Positions 1-8,280 of a DNA stretch of 64,000 nucleotides are shown piece after piece. Position 1 is the stretch's first letter, and every line of letters starts with the position of its first letter. The notes below the pieces were generated by a model, which worked only from the letters and a program-made list of their open reading frames with translations, did not search any database and was not told the origin of the DNA. Source of the DNA: Peptoclostridium acidaminophilum DSM 3953 (GTDB lineage: Bacteria; Bacillota; Clostridia; Peptostreptococcales; Peptostreptococcaceae). Where the stretch lies: the NCBI RefSeq assembly GCF_000597865.1, contig NZ_CP007452.1, forward strand, positions 565,183-629,182. Direction: 5' to 3'. A program made the position numbers and the translations under genes.

Positions 1-2180
1 ACTTTGGACTAAAGATTGGCGTTGAGGGAGAGAAGGAGTTCAAGAATGCCCTAAGGGAAATAAACCAAAGCTTCAAGGTGCTGGGCTCCGAGATGAACCT
101 TGTGACATCCCAGTTTGATAAACAGGACAAGTCAATCAAGGCAGCGACTGCCAGGAATGAGGTTTTGAACAAGGAGATTGATACCCAGAAGGACAAGGTG
201 AAGACCCTGGAGTCAGCCCTCAAGAATGCGTCTGAATCCTTCGGAGAGAATGACAAGCGGACCAAAGCCTGGCAGATTCAGCTCAACAATGCCAATGCTG
301 ACCTGAACAGGATGGAAAAGGAGCTGAGGGAGTCTGCCGAGGAAGCTGAAGACCTTGGGGATTCATTGGAGGAGTCAGGCAAATCCGCTGATGATGCCGG
401 TGGGAGGTTTGAGAAATTCGGTGGAATCCTGAAGGGAATAGGAATCGCAATGGGATCGGTTGTTGTGGCGGCAGGTGCAGCGGCAATAAAGCTGGGCAAG
501 GAGGTGGTCCAGCAGTTCGGTGAGCTGGAGCAGAACCTTGGTGGGTCCGAGGCAGTGTTCGGTAAATATGCTACATCCATCCAGAAGACAGGCGAGGAAG
601 CCTACAGGAACCTGGGCGTATCACAAAGCGACTATCTGGCAACGGCAAATAAGATGGGCGCACTGTTCCAGGGTTCAGGGATTGAGCAGCAGAAGAGCCT
701 TGAGCTGACGGAAAAGGCAATGCAGAGGGCTGCGGATATGGCATCGGTAATGGGAATAGACATGCAGATGGCACTGGATTCAGTTGCAGGAGCTGCAAAG
801 GGAAACTTCACCATGATGGACAACCTTGGTGTTGCCATGAATGCAACAAACGTCGAAGCCTACGCACTTGCCAAGGGACTTGACTTCACATGGAAGACAG
901 CCACCCAGGCTGAAAAGGCCGAGGTCGCAATGCAGATGTTCTTTGACAGCACAGAGCAGTACGCAGGAAATTTCGCAAAGGAATCCACAGAGACAATAAC
1001 AGGATCGATAGGATTGATGCAGGCGGCCCTTGGCTCATTTACTGCAGGACTTGGAAATGCAGATGCTGACATGCAAAACCTTACGCAGAATCTTGTTGAT
1101 GCCTTCCAGTCAGTTGTAAAGAACATCGTACCCGTCCTTGAGAATGTAGTAGCCGCAATGCCGATAGCAACAGATGCTATCCTGGCTGCCGTGGGAGATT
1201 TGCTTCCAATACTTCTTGGAACTGCAACTGAGCTGTTCGAGCAGGTCCTTGGAACAATCCTCGAGCTCCTGCCTGAGCTGATACCTGCTGCGGTAGAAGC
1301 GGTCATTACAATAGCAGAGGCCCTTATAGCCAGCCTGCCGCTTCTTGTTGATGCGGCGGTTCAGCTCTTTACAGCACTTGCAGGAGGGTTGGGGTTGGCT
1401 CTTCCGGAACTGATGCCATCCATTGTGGAGGCGGTTATACTGATAGCGGCTACACTGATCGAGAATATAGACCTTGTGATGGAGGCTGCTTTTCAGATAA
1501 TCTCGGGTCTTGCACAGGGTATCCTGAATGCCCTGCCTGATCTTATAGAGGCTCTGCCGGCAATAATAATAGGCATCATAACATTTCTGACAGGAAGCAT
1601 ACCGGAATTAATCGCCATGGGAGTGGAGCTTACAGTCCAGCTTGGAACAGGTCTTATTCAGGCCATACCAAAGCTGGTGTCCCAGCTTCCCCAGATAATA
1701 GAGGCCATGGTTGAAGGGCTGGCAAAGGCAGTGCCTTCAGTTCTTCAGGTTGGAAAGGACATAGTGGAAGGGCTGTGGGATGGTATAGCATCAATGGTCA
1801 CCTGGCTGAGGACCAAGGTTGAAGGGATGTTAACCGGAATAGTCAAAGGAGTCAAGGGAGTGCTTGGGATCGAATCCCCGTCAAAGGTATTTGCCGGCAT
1901 AGGAACCAACATGGGCGAGGGTCTCGGGGATGGTTTCCTCAAGGAGATGAGGACTGTCGAGGAAGATATGAAAAGGGCAATCCCAACAAAGTTTGAAGGT
2001 CTCTCCATAGATGTGGATGCATCAGCAAACCTCAAGGGGGAGATGGACAGAGCCGGTCTTGTATCAGGCAGCCAGGAGGTAGTAAACAACTATGAGATAA
2101 CAATCAACAATCCCAAGGCCGAAGCCTCATCTGACAGCATAAGGCTGACTCTGATGAAGCACTCCTACGGGCTTGTTTAG
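1..2180 (+). CDS. Phage tail tape measure protein (5' end cut by window)
   Basis: The reading frame is open from base 3, before the first ATG at 78, so the true start lies upstream. The visible part is about 726 residues. It begins with a charged, coiled-coil region rich in Lys, Glu, Asn and Gln. A hydrophobic Gly/Ala segment follows (about residues 140-165), then a tape-measure core, and a long run of amphipathic helices built on repeated Leu-Pro-Glu/Leu-Ile-Ala units (about 370-600) with near-regular prolines. These features are typical of tape measure proteins, which set tail length and are ejected during DNA delivery. The distal tail gene follows 11 bp downstream, which is the usual siphovirus order. 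The function call is by architecture and context. Confidence 0.9.
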   Translation, partial: FGLKIGVEGEKEFKNALREINQSFKVLGSEMNLVTSQFDKQDKSIKAATARNEVLNKEIDTQKDKVKTLESALKNASESFGENDKRTKAWQIQLNNANADLNRMEKELRESAEEAEDLGDSLEESGKSADDAGGRFEKFGGILKGIGIAMGSVVVAAGAAAIKLGKEVVQQFGELEQNLGGSEAVFGKYATSIQKTGEEAYRNLGVSQSDYLATANKMGALFQGSGIEQQKSLELTEKAMQRAADMASVMGIDMQMALDSVAGAAKGNFTMMDNLGVAMNATNVEAYALAKGLDFTWKTATQAEKAEVAMQMFFDSTEQYAGNFAKESTETITGSIGLMQAALGSFTAGLGNADADMQNLTQNLVDAFQSVVKNIVPVLENVVAAMPIATDAILAAVGDLLPILLGTATELFEQVLGTILELLPELIPAAVEAVITIAEALIASLPLLVDAAVQLFTALAGGLGLALPELMPSIVEAVILIAATLIENIDLVMEAAFQIISGLAQGILNALPDLIEALPAIIIGIITFLTGSIPELIAMGVELTVQLGTGLIQAIPKLVSQLPQIIEAMVEGLAKAVPSVLQVGKDIVEGLWDGIASMVTWLRTKVEGMLTGIVKGVKGVLGIESPSKVFAGIGTNMGEGLGDGFLKEMRTVEEDMKRAIPTKFEGLSIDVDASANLKGEMDRAGLVSGSQEVVNNYEITINNPKAEASSDSIRLTLMKHSYGLV

Positions 2181-2191
2181 GGGGTGGAGAG

Positions 2192-2968
2192 ATGAGCAAG
2201 GAACTATGGGTATACAACGGCCTGCAACTGTCGTCCAGGGGGAAGTGGGATGTCGAGGAGGTACTTGAGGGGATTGGTGTGCCAAAGCACAGGGGAAGTG
2301 ATATCCAGATTCCCTTCCATAACGGAAACAGGTGGATAAAGAAGCGGTTTGACACCAGGAAGATGGTGCTATCCATGTGGATCAAGGGAGAGAACAAGGA
2401 GGATCTTGATGAAAACATAGACAGCTTCCTTCAAGCAATCGGGAAGTCTGGACTTCACACCCTTAGAAGAGTCATGAGAAACGGAGAAATACGGGAGGCC
2501 CAGGCTGAGCTTCTCGGAGGAGTGAACTTTGCCATAAGGAGCCCTGGATATTCGAAATTCGCATTGGAGTTTGAGCTTGCCGACCCCTTCTTCTATGGAC
2601 TGAACCCCTTAACGGAAAGCATCAGCCTTACAAGCTCAAGCCAGACTGAAACCATAAACAATACAGGAACTGCACCCACAACCAAGGCAATCATAACTAT
2701 GAACGGACCTATGGACTCGCCAAAGATTACAAACCTTGAGAACGGCATCTGGCTTCAGTACCAGGGAAGCATCAACTCGGGAGAAAGCGTCATAGTAAAC
2801 ACCAACGACTACACCTGCACAAAGGAAGGGGAGAACTATATTGCAGCCCTGGCGCACGGAGGAGACCCAAGGTGGCTGATTCTCGAGGCAGGCTACAACC
2901 AGCTGGAGATTGAGGCCGGAGCCACAGGTGGAACGGCAAGCATAGAGTTTTACCCAGCGTATTTTTAG
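2192..2968 (+). CDS. Phage distal tail protein (Dit-like, siphovirus tail family)
   Basis: 258 residues. The ATG at 2192 follows GGGGGTGGAGAG. The N-terminal half has the look of the Siphovirus_tail family: an early YNGLQLSSRG segment, a conserved DIQIPFHNG-type strand, and a charged helix (GENKEDLDENIDSF). The C-terminal part is a beta-rich, galectin-like region ending in aromatic residues. Dit proteins form the hub ring joining the tail tube to the tip. The gene lies directly after the tape measure and before the tip proteins, which matches this role. The family call rests on pattern and synteny rather than a search. Confidence 0.82.
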   Translation: MSKELWVYNGLQLSSRGKWDVEEVLEGIGVPKHRGSDIQIPFHNGNRWIKKRFDTRKMVLSMWIKGENKEDLDENIDSFLQAIGKSGLHTLRRVMRNGEIREAQAELLGGVNFAIRSPGYSKFALEFELADPFFYGLNPLTESISLTSSSQTETINNTGTAPTTKAIITMNGPMDSPKITNLENGIWLQYQGSINSGESVIVNTNDYTCTKEGENYIAALAHGGDPRWLILEAGYNQLEIEAGATGGTASIEFYPAYF

Positions 2969-2980
2969 GAGGGGGAGAAA

Positions 2981-3223
2981 ATGCGAGAAGTAGAGGAAGG
3001 CAAAAAGGCCATAACATACAAAATGGAAGTTAACCCTGCAAAGCTGATGGAGGAGATTTATGCATCCATACCTGAGCTTGCTCCGAGATTCACAGAGGAA
3101 GGGACAGAGGTGCACCTTAGGGTTTTCACAAACGGAAACATACTTACCCTGTGGGTGGACGAGGAAGTCGAGGAATCCTTAATCAATGTTGTAGTCAAAG
3201 CGCACAAGGCAGGTGAGGAGTAA
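2981..3223 (+). CDS. Small phage tail-region protein, unknown function
   Basis: 80 residues, acidic, with a good ribosome site (AGGAGGGGGAG) before the ATG. It is predicted to be a compact alpha/beta protein with no signal peptide or membrane segment. It ends in TAATG, so its stop overlaps the start of the next tail gene and the two are probably translationally coupled. I do not recognise the family. Its place between the Dit-like and tip proteins suggests a minor tail or assembly factor, but nothing in the sequence shows this. Confidence 0.7.
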   Translation: MREVEEGKKAITYKMEVNPAKLMEEIYASIPELAPRFTEEGTEVHLRVFTNGNILTLWVDEEVEESLINVVVKAHKAGEE

Positions 3224-4077
3224 TGCCATATCCCGTGATACCAAGCAGGAGAATACCATATGACATCGATGGAACAGAAGTGGGACATAGAAGGACTGGA
3301 ATTTCAAATTCATTCAGTGCTGGAGTTGCGACCTGGGCTACCAGTGCACAGAAAATACAGCTGCAAAACCAACTGAACATAGCACCATTCATCCAGTCAT
3401 ATGGTTATGGAAACAGGGATTCAGATGCTTTCTGGTTCTTCTTTCCCGAGTTAAGGGAAATCACCCATATAGCGTTCGTTCATTTTGACATCGATAGTCC
3501 TTCAATAACACTGCAAGGGTCTGCAAACTCAACCAATGGCATAGATGGAACATGGGAAACTCCTGTGTGGTCACCGCTGGTAAGCACTAGGGCTGATGCG
3601 TGGAGGAACGATATATTGCCACTGTCATTTTCAGGGCCAATCAAGATTTTCAGGATAAATTTGTATGATGGAAGTGGGGATGTAAATGTTTTGAACTCCA
3701 TCCATCTGTATGGATTTAAGTATTCAGGTGAAACCCCTGATGACATTCTTTTTGTTGATGCAGGAACTGTAGCTGAATTGACGGCTCTGACCGACTGGGG
3801 AGACAGGCCTGAAGGGACAACACAGTTCAGACAGGTCAAGGTAAAAAACGCAAGCTCATCCAAAACTGCAAACAATATAAACCTTCAGCTAAACCACACG
3901 GACTTTCTCATGAGTTGGAATTCCGGTGGTCCGTGGACCACGGTGCTTGATATCACAAGTCTTGGTGCAGGGGCGGAGAGCAGCCCGATTTATCTAAAGA
4001 ACGAGCTCGGACCGCCACTACTAATATTAGGACCCAAGGACGGTAGAATTATCGCTTCTGTAGGAAGCTGGACATAA
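3223..4077 (+). CDS. Phage tail-associated protein with discoidin-like pattern
   Basis: 284 residues, starting at the ATG that overlaps the previous stop. The first 170 residues alternate strands with conserved Trp/Phe and Asp/Asn. They read as an F5/8 type C (discoidin)-like carbohydrate-binding fold, with the segment ITHIAFVHFDIDSPSITLQG and a terminal IHLYGFKYSGE strand. The C-terminal 110 residues are another beta domain ending in IASVGSWT. This would fit a receptor-binding or tip accessory protein. The discoidin comparison is by eye and weak; synteny within the tail operon is strong. A GGAGGGAG site and the next gene follow after 15 bp. Confidence 0.6.
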   Translation: MPYPVIPSRRIPYDIDGTEVGHRRTGISNSFSAGVATWATSAQKIQLQNQLNIAPFIQSYGYGNRDSDAFWFFFPELREITHIAFVHFDIDSPSITLQGSANSTNGIDGTWETPVWSPLVSTRADAWRNDILPLSFSGPIKIFRINLYDGSGDVNVLNSIHLYGFKYSGETPDDILFVDAGTVAELTALTDWGDRPEGTTQFRQVKVKNASSSKTANNINLQLNHTDFLMSWNSGGPWTTVLDITSLGAGAESSPIYLKNELGPPLLILGPKDGRIIASVGSWT

Positions 4078-4092
4078 AAGGAGGGAGATACC

Positions 4093-6456
4093 ATGGGATT
4101 GCCAATTTTAACTCTAGTAAACCCTCCTGACAGTTCCAGCACTGCATCCCCGACTCCAACCCTATCGGTGCTTTATGAGGATCCAGTAGATTATGTGGAT
4201 GCAAATATAACCCTTGAAGTGGATCGTATAGGGACCTTCAATACATCATACTACCAAACCCAGACGGTAATAGCTGTAACCAGCGGAACAACAAAGGACT
4301 TTACCGTAGCAACACCGCTGAGTTCAGGCTTCTGGTACTGGAGGGTTATCGCAACAAACACAGATGGAACTACGGTATCAGAGACAATGGCCATTAAGGT
4401 TGAGCTTGGAGCAGTCAAAAGGACACTTTACCAGTACGAAAACATTACTAAGTACAATGATTGGAAAAATAAAAGGACATTGTACCAGTATGAGAATATT
4501 GCTAAATATGGACCAGACTTCAGCAACAAAAGAGCATTGTACCAGTACGAAACCATAACAGATGACCCGCCTTTCCCATATATCAGAAGCCTTTCATCGA
4601 CAAGGGCAGAGACTGGATCCGTAATCACAATATCAGGGAACGGCTTCGGCAAAACCGATGCGAATGATCCGGACAATCCGGACAGGGCCCTGAGGGGTTA
4701 TGGGGGATTTGTGTATATTGGTGCTACACTATGCAATGTACTGAGCTGGAGCTGGACTGAGATAGAGTTTCAGATTCCAGACTCGGCGCAGAGCGGTGCA
4801 GTGAAAGTTGTGCTGACAGTCCCTACTGTGAGGGAGAGCAATGTGATCGGCCTTGAGGTGGTTCAGAAATTCGCCGAGGAGACAGGTCTTGAGCTGTATG
4901 TCTGCGACAGGAGCAATCCCAACAAGGTTGTGGCATACCTTGAATCGGCAACTGACAAGACATTTCAGCTCCTTATGAACAATCCAGGAAGCGGACAGCT
5001 TACGATATCAAGGTTAGATGCCGATGGAGGAAACAGGGACCTGATAAGGGACCAGAACCTTATCCTTTGCAAGATCGGAGGGCGGAGCATATTCAAGTGG
5101 ATTATCGAGAGCAGGAATCCGCAGTATGTTGACTCAGGCGAGCAGCAGCTTATAAAGGTATCGGGACGGGGAGTTCTGTCCATACTTGAGACAGCGGTAG
5201 TCTACCCTGAAGGAATGCCAACACCTGAAAGCCTTGAAAGAGAGTTTGTGGGTGTTAGAGGAGCCGCCATACTAAGACAACTGATAACTGAAGCCAAGAG
5301 TAGGGGAGCGCTGGTTGGAATCGAGCTGGACTTTACGGCAGATGAGGATTCCATAGGAAACCCATGGACAGATTCAACAAGCATCTCATTCCATGCAGGG
5401 ACACCTCTGCTGGAAGTGGCAAATCGTCTGGGAGAGGGAATGGGCCTTTTCGACTACGAGCTTACACCGGATCTTAAGCTTAAGCTGTACAGGTCAAAGG
5501 GGACAAACAAGTATGAGGAGGTAAGGTACAGGCCATCCCAGGCAATAATAACCCACCAGAACCAGAGCGATGCAAGCAAGGTTACAAATACTGTTCTTGT
5601 CGAGGGTGAGGGAGGAGCAATTGTTGAGGCGGTCCATGCAGAGGGACAGATTTCCTGGGGAAGGCGGGAAGGCTATCTTCAGGCAAGAAACATAAAAAGC
5701 GAGTGGTCCGCACTCCAAAGCTACGGGAACTCATTCCTTGCCACAGCCGCCTATGCGGCATGGGGAATACAGGGAACAGTCACTGATTTCCTTGACGACT
5801 CAGGGGAAAGGCTGGCTCCATTCAAGAGCTATGAGCTGGGGGACTGGATAGGTTGGCTAATCCCTCCTGAAGGGACTGACGAGATTGGTTTTGACGGAAG
5901 GCTAAGGGTAAAGGGGATAACCTGCCAGGAAGACAATGACACTGGGCATCTCAAGTACACCCTTGAGCTTAACAACGTGATGCTTGAGCACGACATAAGG
6001 ATTGCACAACTTGTGGACAGGATGGCTCAGTTCAGCAGAAGCACTACACTGACCTCGCCATCTACTGAAGTATCAGCACCTTTGGCTCACAACCATGTCC
6101 ATGGACTATTGAACAATCTGGATGAGGATGACCATCCCCAGTATTACAATCTAGCAAGACATGCTGCAGATCTTCATGAGTCGGTGCCAAGGGTTTCAAG
6201 CATAAGGGCAGACGGAGAGGATGAACTCACTGGAGCCGTGGAGATAGCCGCGGGAGTGAACGTTTCTGTGACCCAGGAAACCCTGAACAAGCAGATAATG
6301 ATATCAGCAGGGATCAACAGTGGGATATCCCTTCCAACACCAATAGAGGAGTTGCGCGGTCAGATGTTCTTTTTGGAAGGAAACGTTGGGATATCCGATC
6401 AGGCATATATATGCATAAAGGATTCCAGCGACAACTACACATGGTTAACCCTGTAG
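4093..6456 (+). CDS. Tail-tip protein, Siphovirus ReqiPepy6 Gp37-like
   Basis: 787 residues with several domains. An N-terminal fibronectin-III-like domain (about 1-105) ends in a WYWRVIATNTDGT motif. A three-unit repeat with TLYQYENI cores (about 108-157) comes next. An IPT/TIG-like domain (about 160-255) contains the ISGNGFGKTDA turn. The large region from about 265 to 640 resembles the ReqiPepy6 Gp37-like tail family, a baseplate/tip protein. The C-terminal 130 residues carry a HNHVHGLLNNLDEDDHPQY motif common in tail fibres. It lies last in the tail block, just before the lysis genes. The repeat between the first two domains is unusual and is listed separately. Confidence 0.8.
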   Translation: MGLPILTLVNPPDSSSTASPTPTLSVLYEDPVDYVDANITLEVDRIGTFNTSYYQTQTVIAVTSGTTKDFTVATPLSSGFWYWRVIATNTDGTTVSETMAIKVELGAVKRTLYQYENITKYNDWKNKRTLYQYENIAKYGPDFSNKRALYQYETITDDPPFPYIRSLSSTRAETGSVITISGNGFGKTDANDPDNPDRALRGYGGFVYIGATLCNVLSWSWTEIEFQIPDSAQSGAVKVVLTVPTVRESNVIGLEVVQKFAEETGLELYVCDRSNPNKVVAYLESATDKTFQLLMNNPGSGQLTISRLDADGGNRDLIRDQNLILCKIGGRSIFKWIIESRNPQYVDSGEQQLIKVSGRGVLSILETAVVYPEGMPTPESLEREFVGVRGAAILRQLITEAKSRGALVGIELDFTADEDSIGNPWTDSTSISFHAGTPLLEVANRLGEGMGLFDYELTPDLKLKLYRSKGTNKYEEVRYRPSQAIITHQNQSDASKVTNTVLVEGEGGAIVEAVHAEGQISWGRREGYLQARNIKSEWSALQSYGNSFLATAAYAAWGIQGTVTDFLDDSGERLAPFKSYELGDWIGWLIPPEGTDEIGFDGRLRVKGITCQEDNDTGHLKYTLELNNVMLEHDIRIAQLVDRMAQFSRSTTLTSPSTEVSAPLAHNHVHGLLNNLDEDDHPQYYNLARHAADLHESVPRVSSIRADGEDELTGAVEIAAGVNVSVTQETLNKQIMISAGINSGISLPTPIEELRGQMFFLEGNVGISDQAYICIKDSSDNYTWLTL
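4417..4557 (+). repeat. Three tandem in-frame repeats inside the tail-tip gene
   Basis: Units start at 4417, 4471 and 4528, giving periods of 54 and 57 bp. Each encodes K-R-(T/A)-L-Y-Q-Y-E-(N/T)-I followed by a short variable linker. The third base of several codons differs between units while the amino acids are kept, so the repeat is under protein-level selection or is fairly old. Confidence 0.85.
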
Positions 6457-6525
6457 GAATCGGACTTTGCAGGGTTTCTTAATGTCGAATTTAAAAAGCA
6501 AAACGGATAAGCAAAGGAGGGGACA

Positions 6526-6945
6526 ATGGTGAAGGAGATTTGGAATTTTACACAGATGGCATTTGCGGCTGCAGGGGGTTGGCTGGGGTGGTTTATGGGA
6601 GGATACGATGGATTTCTGTATGCCCTGATTACATTTGTCATAGTGGACTATCTGCTGGGAGTGATGTGTGCAGTCCTTGAGAAGCATCTTTCCAGTGATG
6701 TCGGAGCGAAAGGGATCTTCAGGAAAGTGGTCATATTCACGCTTGTAGGAATTGCCCACGTAATTGACAGCAATATCATAGGTGATGGCAGTGCATTGCG
6801 CACGGCGGTCATCTTTTTTTATCTGTCCAATGAAGGGATAAGCATAATAGAAAACTCCACAAGATTGGGATTGCCCGTACCGCAGAAAATCAGGGATGTC
6901 CTGGAGCAGCTCAAGAGTGGAGGGGAGAAGGATGGCACCAGATAA
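6526..6945 (+). CDS. Phage holin (toxin secretion/phage lysis holin family)
   Basis: 139 residues after a strong AAAGGAGGGG site. There are hydrophobic segments at about residues 10-28, 30-53 and 65-84, then a further weakly hydrophobic stretch and a charged C-terminus. The motif DYLLGVMCA followed by GAKGIFRKVVIF is characteristic of the Phage_holin_4_1 (TIGR01593) family. Holins form inner-membrane holes that release the endolysin. The stop overlaps the start of the amidase gene by 14 bp, a usual holin-endolysin pairing. Confidence 0.9.
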   Translation: MVKEIWNFTQMAFAAAGGWLGWFMGGYDGFLYALITFVIVDYLLGVMCAVLEKHLSSDVGAKGIFRKVVIFTLVGIAHVIDSNIIGDGSALRTAVIFFYLSNEGISIIENSTRLGLPVPQKIRDVLEQLKSGGEKDGTR

Positions 6946-7633
6946 TTTGAAAACAAAATACATGACAAGGAATGACTGCTACACTGCAGGAAGAAAAATA
7001 TCACCAAAGGGAATCATGGTCCACTCCACTGCCACACCGGGAGTGATGGCCTCAAGCTGGTATGTCAGGTGGAACAGGTCTTACAAAGCCGGAGAGATAA
7101 AGCGGCAGGTATGTGTCCACGCATTTGTGGATGATAAGGAAATCTGGCAGTACCTGCCATGGAACCACAGGGGTTGGCATGCGGGAGGGGAGGCCAATAA
7201 CACCCATATCGGCATTGAGATGTGCGAGCCAGGTGGGTTCTGCTACTCCGGAGGCTCAAACATGGTGGATTATGATGTGAAGAAGAACGAAACATACTTC
7301 AGAAAAGCCTGGAACAATGCAGTGAATCTTTGTGCTCATCTCTGTAAGGAGTATGGTCTGACAGAAAAGGATATAATTGGCCACGCGGAGGGTCATAGAA
7401 AGGGAATTGCAAGCAATCATGCAGACCCAATTCATTGGTTCCAGAAGCATGGAGAAAGCATGGATACCTTTAGGGCTGATGTAAAAAAACTACTGACGAT
7501 TCCTGCGTCTTCAACTCCTAGAAAGCTTTACCGAGTTCAGGTAGGAGCCTATAGTGTTAAGTCCAATGCAGATGCCATGCTAGCCAGAGTAAAAGCTGCT
7601 GGTTTTACTGATGCCTTTATCAAAATTGAATAA
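6932..7633 (+). CDS. N-acetylmuramoyl-L-alanine amidase endolysin with SPOR domain
   Basis: 233 residues. I chose the ATG at 6932 because it follows AGGGGAG by five bases; a longer in-frame start at 6896 lacks support. The N-terminal Amidase_2 (PGRP-like) domain shows zinc-site histidines in IMVHSTAT, VCVHAFVDD and the later HAEGHRKG...HADP segment, and conserved WHAGG and HIGIEMCE motifs. The last 45 residues (LYRVQVGAYSVKSNADAML) are a SPOR peptidoglycan-binding domain. The enzyme cuts the amide bond between MurNAc and the stem peptide to lyse the host. It is the last gene of the tail/lysis unit and is followed by a strong terminator. Confidence 0.93.
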   Translation: MAPDNLKTKYMTRNDCYTAGRKISPKGIMVHSTATPGVMASSWYVRWNRSYKAGEIKRQVCVHAFVDDKEIWQYLPWNHRGWHAGGEANNTHIGIEMCEPGGFCYSGGSNMVDYDVKKNETYFRKAWNNAVNLCAHLCKEYGLTEKDIIGHAEGHRKGIASNHADPIHWFQKHGESMDTFRADVKKLLTIPASSTPRKLYRVQVGAYSVKSNADAMLARVKAAGFTDAFIKIE

Positions 7634-7641
7634 GTAAGCAA

Positions 7642-7686
7642 CATGCCCTTGGAGGTTTAAAACTTCTGAGGGCATTATTTTTTTTC
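7642..7686 (+). terminator. Rho-independent terminator after the endolysin gene
   Basis: A long stem pairs ATGCCCTTGGAGGTT with AACTTCTGAGGGCAT around a short TTAA loop and is followed by ATTATTTTTTTT. It closes the tail/lysis operon and separates it from the replication block. Confidence 0.9.
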
Positions 7687-7692
7687 CCAAAA

Positions 7693-7742
7693 GCGTCAGA
7701 TTTCCATCCATCTCATGGCTACCAGATAGAGGGGAACAAATA
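7693..7742 (+). promoter_or_regulatory. Structured 5' leader, copy A (see 11985)
   Basis: The sequence has CAGATTT, then a mini-hairpin TGG-CTA-CCA (7716-7724), then GATAGAGGGG and the ATG at 7743. Outside the mini-hairpin, TCT (7711-7713) can pair with AGA (7728-7730), next to the purine-rich ribosome site. Copy B upstream of the gene at 12035 shares CAGATTT, TGGCTACCAG, the TAG and the 19-20 nt distance from CCA to ATG. The conserved geometry suggests a cis-acting RNA element. I do not recognise it as a named family. Confidence 0.5.
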
Positions 7743-7988
7743 ATGACCCTTCAGAAAGAGGTGAAGGATATGAAACACAACCTGAAGATCAGTGTTTCAA
7801 AAATGCCACAGACAGGCGGAATCGTTACTTGCCGTAATGTCACCGTAAGGGAGCGCATTCTACGTTTCCTCCTTGGAGATAAACAGCGTGTAACAATTCT
7901 GATTCCAGGAGATAGCGTCCAGGAACTTGCTATCTGTGAGACTACGAAAGGAGGAAAGGAACTTGAGCAAAGTAAAGTTACTGCTTGA
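7743..7988 (+). CDS. Small phage protein, unknown function
   Basis: 81 residues from the ATG at 7743 that follows GAGGGG; an in-frame ATG at 7770 after AGAGGTGAAGG is an alternative start (72 residues). It is basic and beta-rich in the middle (VTILIPGDSVQELAICE). It overlaps the next gene by 26 bp. I do not recognise a family. It opens the replication operon, so it may be an early phage protein or regulator, but this is context only. Confidence 0.6.
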   Translation: MTLQKEVKDMKHNLKISVSKMPQTGGIVTCRNVTVRERILRFLLGDKQRVTILIPGDSVQELAICETTKGGKELEQSKVTA

Positions 7989-8280
7989 TGTGGTAAGCGA
8001 TATGCGAAGCCTTGCAGACAGCATAGAAGTGGTATGTAAGGCAATGACGGAAGTTGATGCTGCACCTGAAGAAGTGCCTGACACAAAGTCGGAAACAGCA
8101 AAAGAGCCGGATATCCCACTTGAAAAAGTGCGTATGATCCTTGCTGAAAAAAGCCAGCTTGGTTTTACTGCGGAAGTCAGAGCTATTATCGGGAAGTATG
8201 GTGCGGATAAGCTCAGTGCAGTTGACAAGGCCTACTATGCTGACATCTTGAAAGATGCGGAGGTTCTTGGCAATGGGTAA
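7963..8280 (+). CDS. Small phage replication-operon protein (TTG start), unknown function
   Basis: 105 residues. The TTG at 7963 follows AAAGGAGGAAAGG with good spacing; a longer in-frame ATG at 7927 has no ribosome site. The N-terminal half is a helix (LLLDVVSDMRSLADSIEVV). A Pro/Glu-rich linker follows, then a C-terminal helical domain with EVRAIIGKYGADKLSAVDKAYY. This tail resembles the C-terminal regions of small proteins found before DUF2800 genes in clostridial prophages. It overlaps the next start by 8 bp, consistent with one operon. The function is unknown. Confidence 0.65.
   Translation: MSKVKLLLDVVSDMRSLADSIEVVCKAMTEVDAAPEEVPDTKSETAKEPDIPLEKVRMILAEKSQLGFTAEVRAIIGKYGADKLSAVDKAYYADILKDAEVLGNG

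Noticed and set aside
632-1306. Long minus-strand frames opposite the tape measure gene
   Set aside because: They are antisense shadows of a biased, Ala/Leu-rich gene and have no ribosome sites.
4093-6456. Diversity-generating retroelement target in the tail-tip gene
   Set aside because: No reverse transcriptase or template repeat is visible in the window; the internal repeats are tandem and in frame.
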